A stretch of 64,000 bases of DNA, taken from positions 1 to 64,000 of the forward strand of contig NZ_CCAS010000016.1 of assembly GCF_000612625.1 (NCBI RefSeq), in the 5' to 3' direction. Below, one piece after another: positions 63,279-64,000 of this stretch. This DNA comes from Neobacillus jeddahensis. Lineage in GTDB: Bacteria; Bacillota; Bacilli; Bacillales; Cytobacillaceae. The notes beneath the pieces are model-generated. The model had not been told where the DNA came from. It worked only from the letters and a program-made list of their open reading frames with translations, and did no database searches. Numbering within the stretch: the first letter of the stretch is position 1; each line of letters begins with the position of its first letter. The position numbers were made by a program, and so were the translations under genes.

Positions 63279-64000
63279 TTAATGAATATCCCGCTTCTTA
63301 AAACGACCGCCGCGGACTTCGGCTATATCAGCAATGGCTAAGAATGCGGAAGGATCAATTTCTTCAACGATCGTGGTCAATTTAGACTCTTCCAATCTGG
63401 AAATAATACTAAAAATAACTTTCTTATTATCTCCTGTATAAGCACCTTCACCTTTTAAATAGGTCACTCCCCGTCCTAAGCGGGCATTGACGGCTTCTCC
63501 AATTTCTTCGGCATCATCACTAATAATCCACACAGATTTAGTCTCTTCAAGTCCAGCTACGACCGAGTCAATGGCTTTTGAAGCAATAACATAGGCTAGT
63601 AGAGAATACATGGCACGGTCCCATCCAAACACAAACCCTGCTGTGCCTAAGATAAAGATGTTCATAAACATAATAATTTGGCCAACGGAAAAAGGGAGCT
63701 TTTTGTTTAGCACAAGAGCAAGTATTTCCGTCCCATCTAGCGCGCCACCGTTACGAATAACTAAACCTACCCCAATTCCTAATATCATCCCTCCAAAGAG
63801 AGTCGCTAAGAGTATATCTTCTGTAAATGGTGGAATGGGGTGAAAAAACGAGGTAAAGATAGATAAAACAATAATTCCATATACTGTAGAAAACGCGAAT
63901 GTCTTTCCCATTTGTTTATATCCCATATAAACAAACGGCAAGTTTAATAGAAAGAGAAAGATTCCAAGTTTCCAACCGGTTATATGTGATAGCATGATGG
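63279..64000 (-). CDS. YitT family membrane protein (5' end beyond the window)
   Basis: The visible 238 or so residues hold the YitT membrane core (KLGIFLFLLNLPFVYMGYKQMGKTFAFST; GGMILGIGVGLVIRNGGALDGTEILALVL) and a C-terminal DUF2179 domain (VIFSIISRLEESKLTTIVEEIDPSAFLAIADIAEVRGG). The family is about 280-290 residues long and normally begins with further helices, and the frame is open to base 64000, so the ATG at 63995 is internal and the true start lies outside. Function unknown. Confidence 0.88.
   Translation of the reverse strand, partial: IMLSHITGWKLGIFLFLLNLPFVYMGYKQMGKTFAFSTVYGIIVLSIFTSFFHPIPPFTEDILLATLFGGMILGIGVGLVIRNGGALDGTEILALVLNKKLPFSVGQIIMFMNIFILGTAGFVFGWDRAMYSLLAYVIASKAIDSVVAGLEETKSVWIISDDAEEIGEAVNARLGRGVTYLKGEGAYTGDNKKVIFSIISRLEESKLTTIVEEIDPSAFLAIADIAEVRGGRFKKRDIH

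Noticed and set aside
1..64000. CRISPR arrays, tRNA/rRNA genes, insertion sequences, prophage
   Set aside because: No regularly spaced repeats, no tRNA cloverleaf with CCA context, no transposase or integrase genes, and no flanking inverted repeats of IS type were seen.

Overview
The window looks like chromosomal DNA of an endospore-forming, low-GC member of the Bacillaceae (Bacillus or Neobacillus type). Supporting points are a gerA/gerB/gerC germinant-receptor operon, strong AGGAGG-type ribosome binding sites with frequent TTG starts, intrinsic terminators after most genes, a T-box leader on a prolyl-tRNA synthetase, and Bacillus-type families (Hmp, TatA, YitT, SbcCD, a CYP102-type P450). 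There are no rRNA genes, tRNA genes, CRISPR arrays, insertion sequences or phage blocks. It reads as ordinary chromosome rich in transport, redox and envelope genes, without an obvious island.

Layout. 0-11 kb: hemolysin III, a candidate C-rich small RNA, a TVP38 membrane protein, a His-rich radical SAM/SPASM enzyme, the ger operon, CorA, an M42 peptidase, TatA and a secreted His/Met-rich protein. 11-24 kb: type II NADH dehydrogenase behind two Rex/Fnr-type dyads, a GDSL hydrolase plus ABC exporter operon, flavohemoglobin, DegV, a DUF218 protein, a GNAT, ProRS with T-box, and a membrane cupredoxin. 22-28 kb: a minus-strand block of MacA/MacB-like exporter, response regulator, histidine kinase and PepSY-type membrane protein. 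28-44 kb: an AGCS symporter, a TerD-zinc ribbon-TerB fusion, a lone SelB, MntH, a VWA-like/GNAT pair, a flavin dehydrogenase, SbcDC and a cold-shock protein. 44-56 kb: a B12-binding radical SAM enzyme, SulP plus ArsR, a candidate structured RNA, an AIM24 protein, an orphan Opp-type permease pair, a PadR/HAAS/DUF4173 cassette and a VanW lipoprotein. 56-64 kb: aspartase, a P450-flavodoxin fusion lacking its FAD/NADPH module, MarR, CBS and MFS genes, and a YitT protein cut by the window end.

How the genes work together. Redox and respiratory control recurs: ndh and hmp both carry TGTGA-N6-TCACA-type dyads. Several cassettes seem to be controlled by their own local regulator. PadR has a dyad at its own promoter start. 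MarR sits next to a promoter overlapped by a 13-bp palindrome that drives the CBS-MFS genes. The two-component system follows an exporter operon preceded by an 11-bp-phased direct repeat. ArsR follows SulP.

The items most worth a second look are the P450 fusion that has lost both halves of its FAD barrel but kept the connecting domain (58281-60704), two candidate RNAs with their own promoters and terminators (about 885-970 and 48711-48826), and the TerD/TerB fusion. Many starts below were moved from the longest ORF to an internal codon with a proper ribosome binding site; the evidence gives the reason each time.
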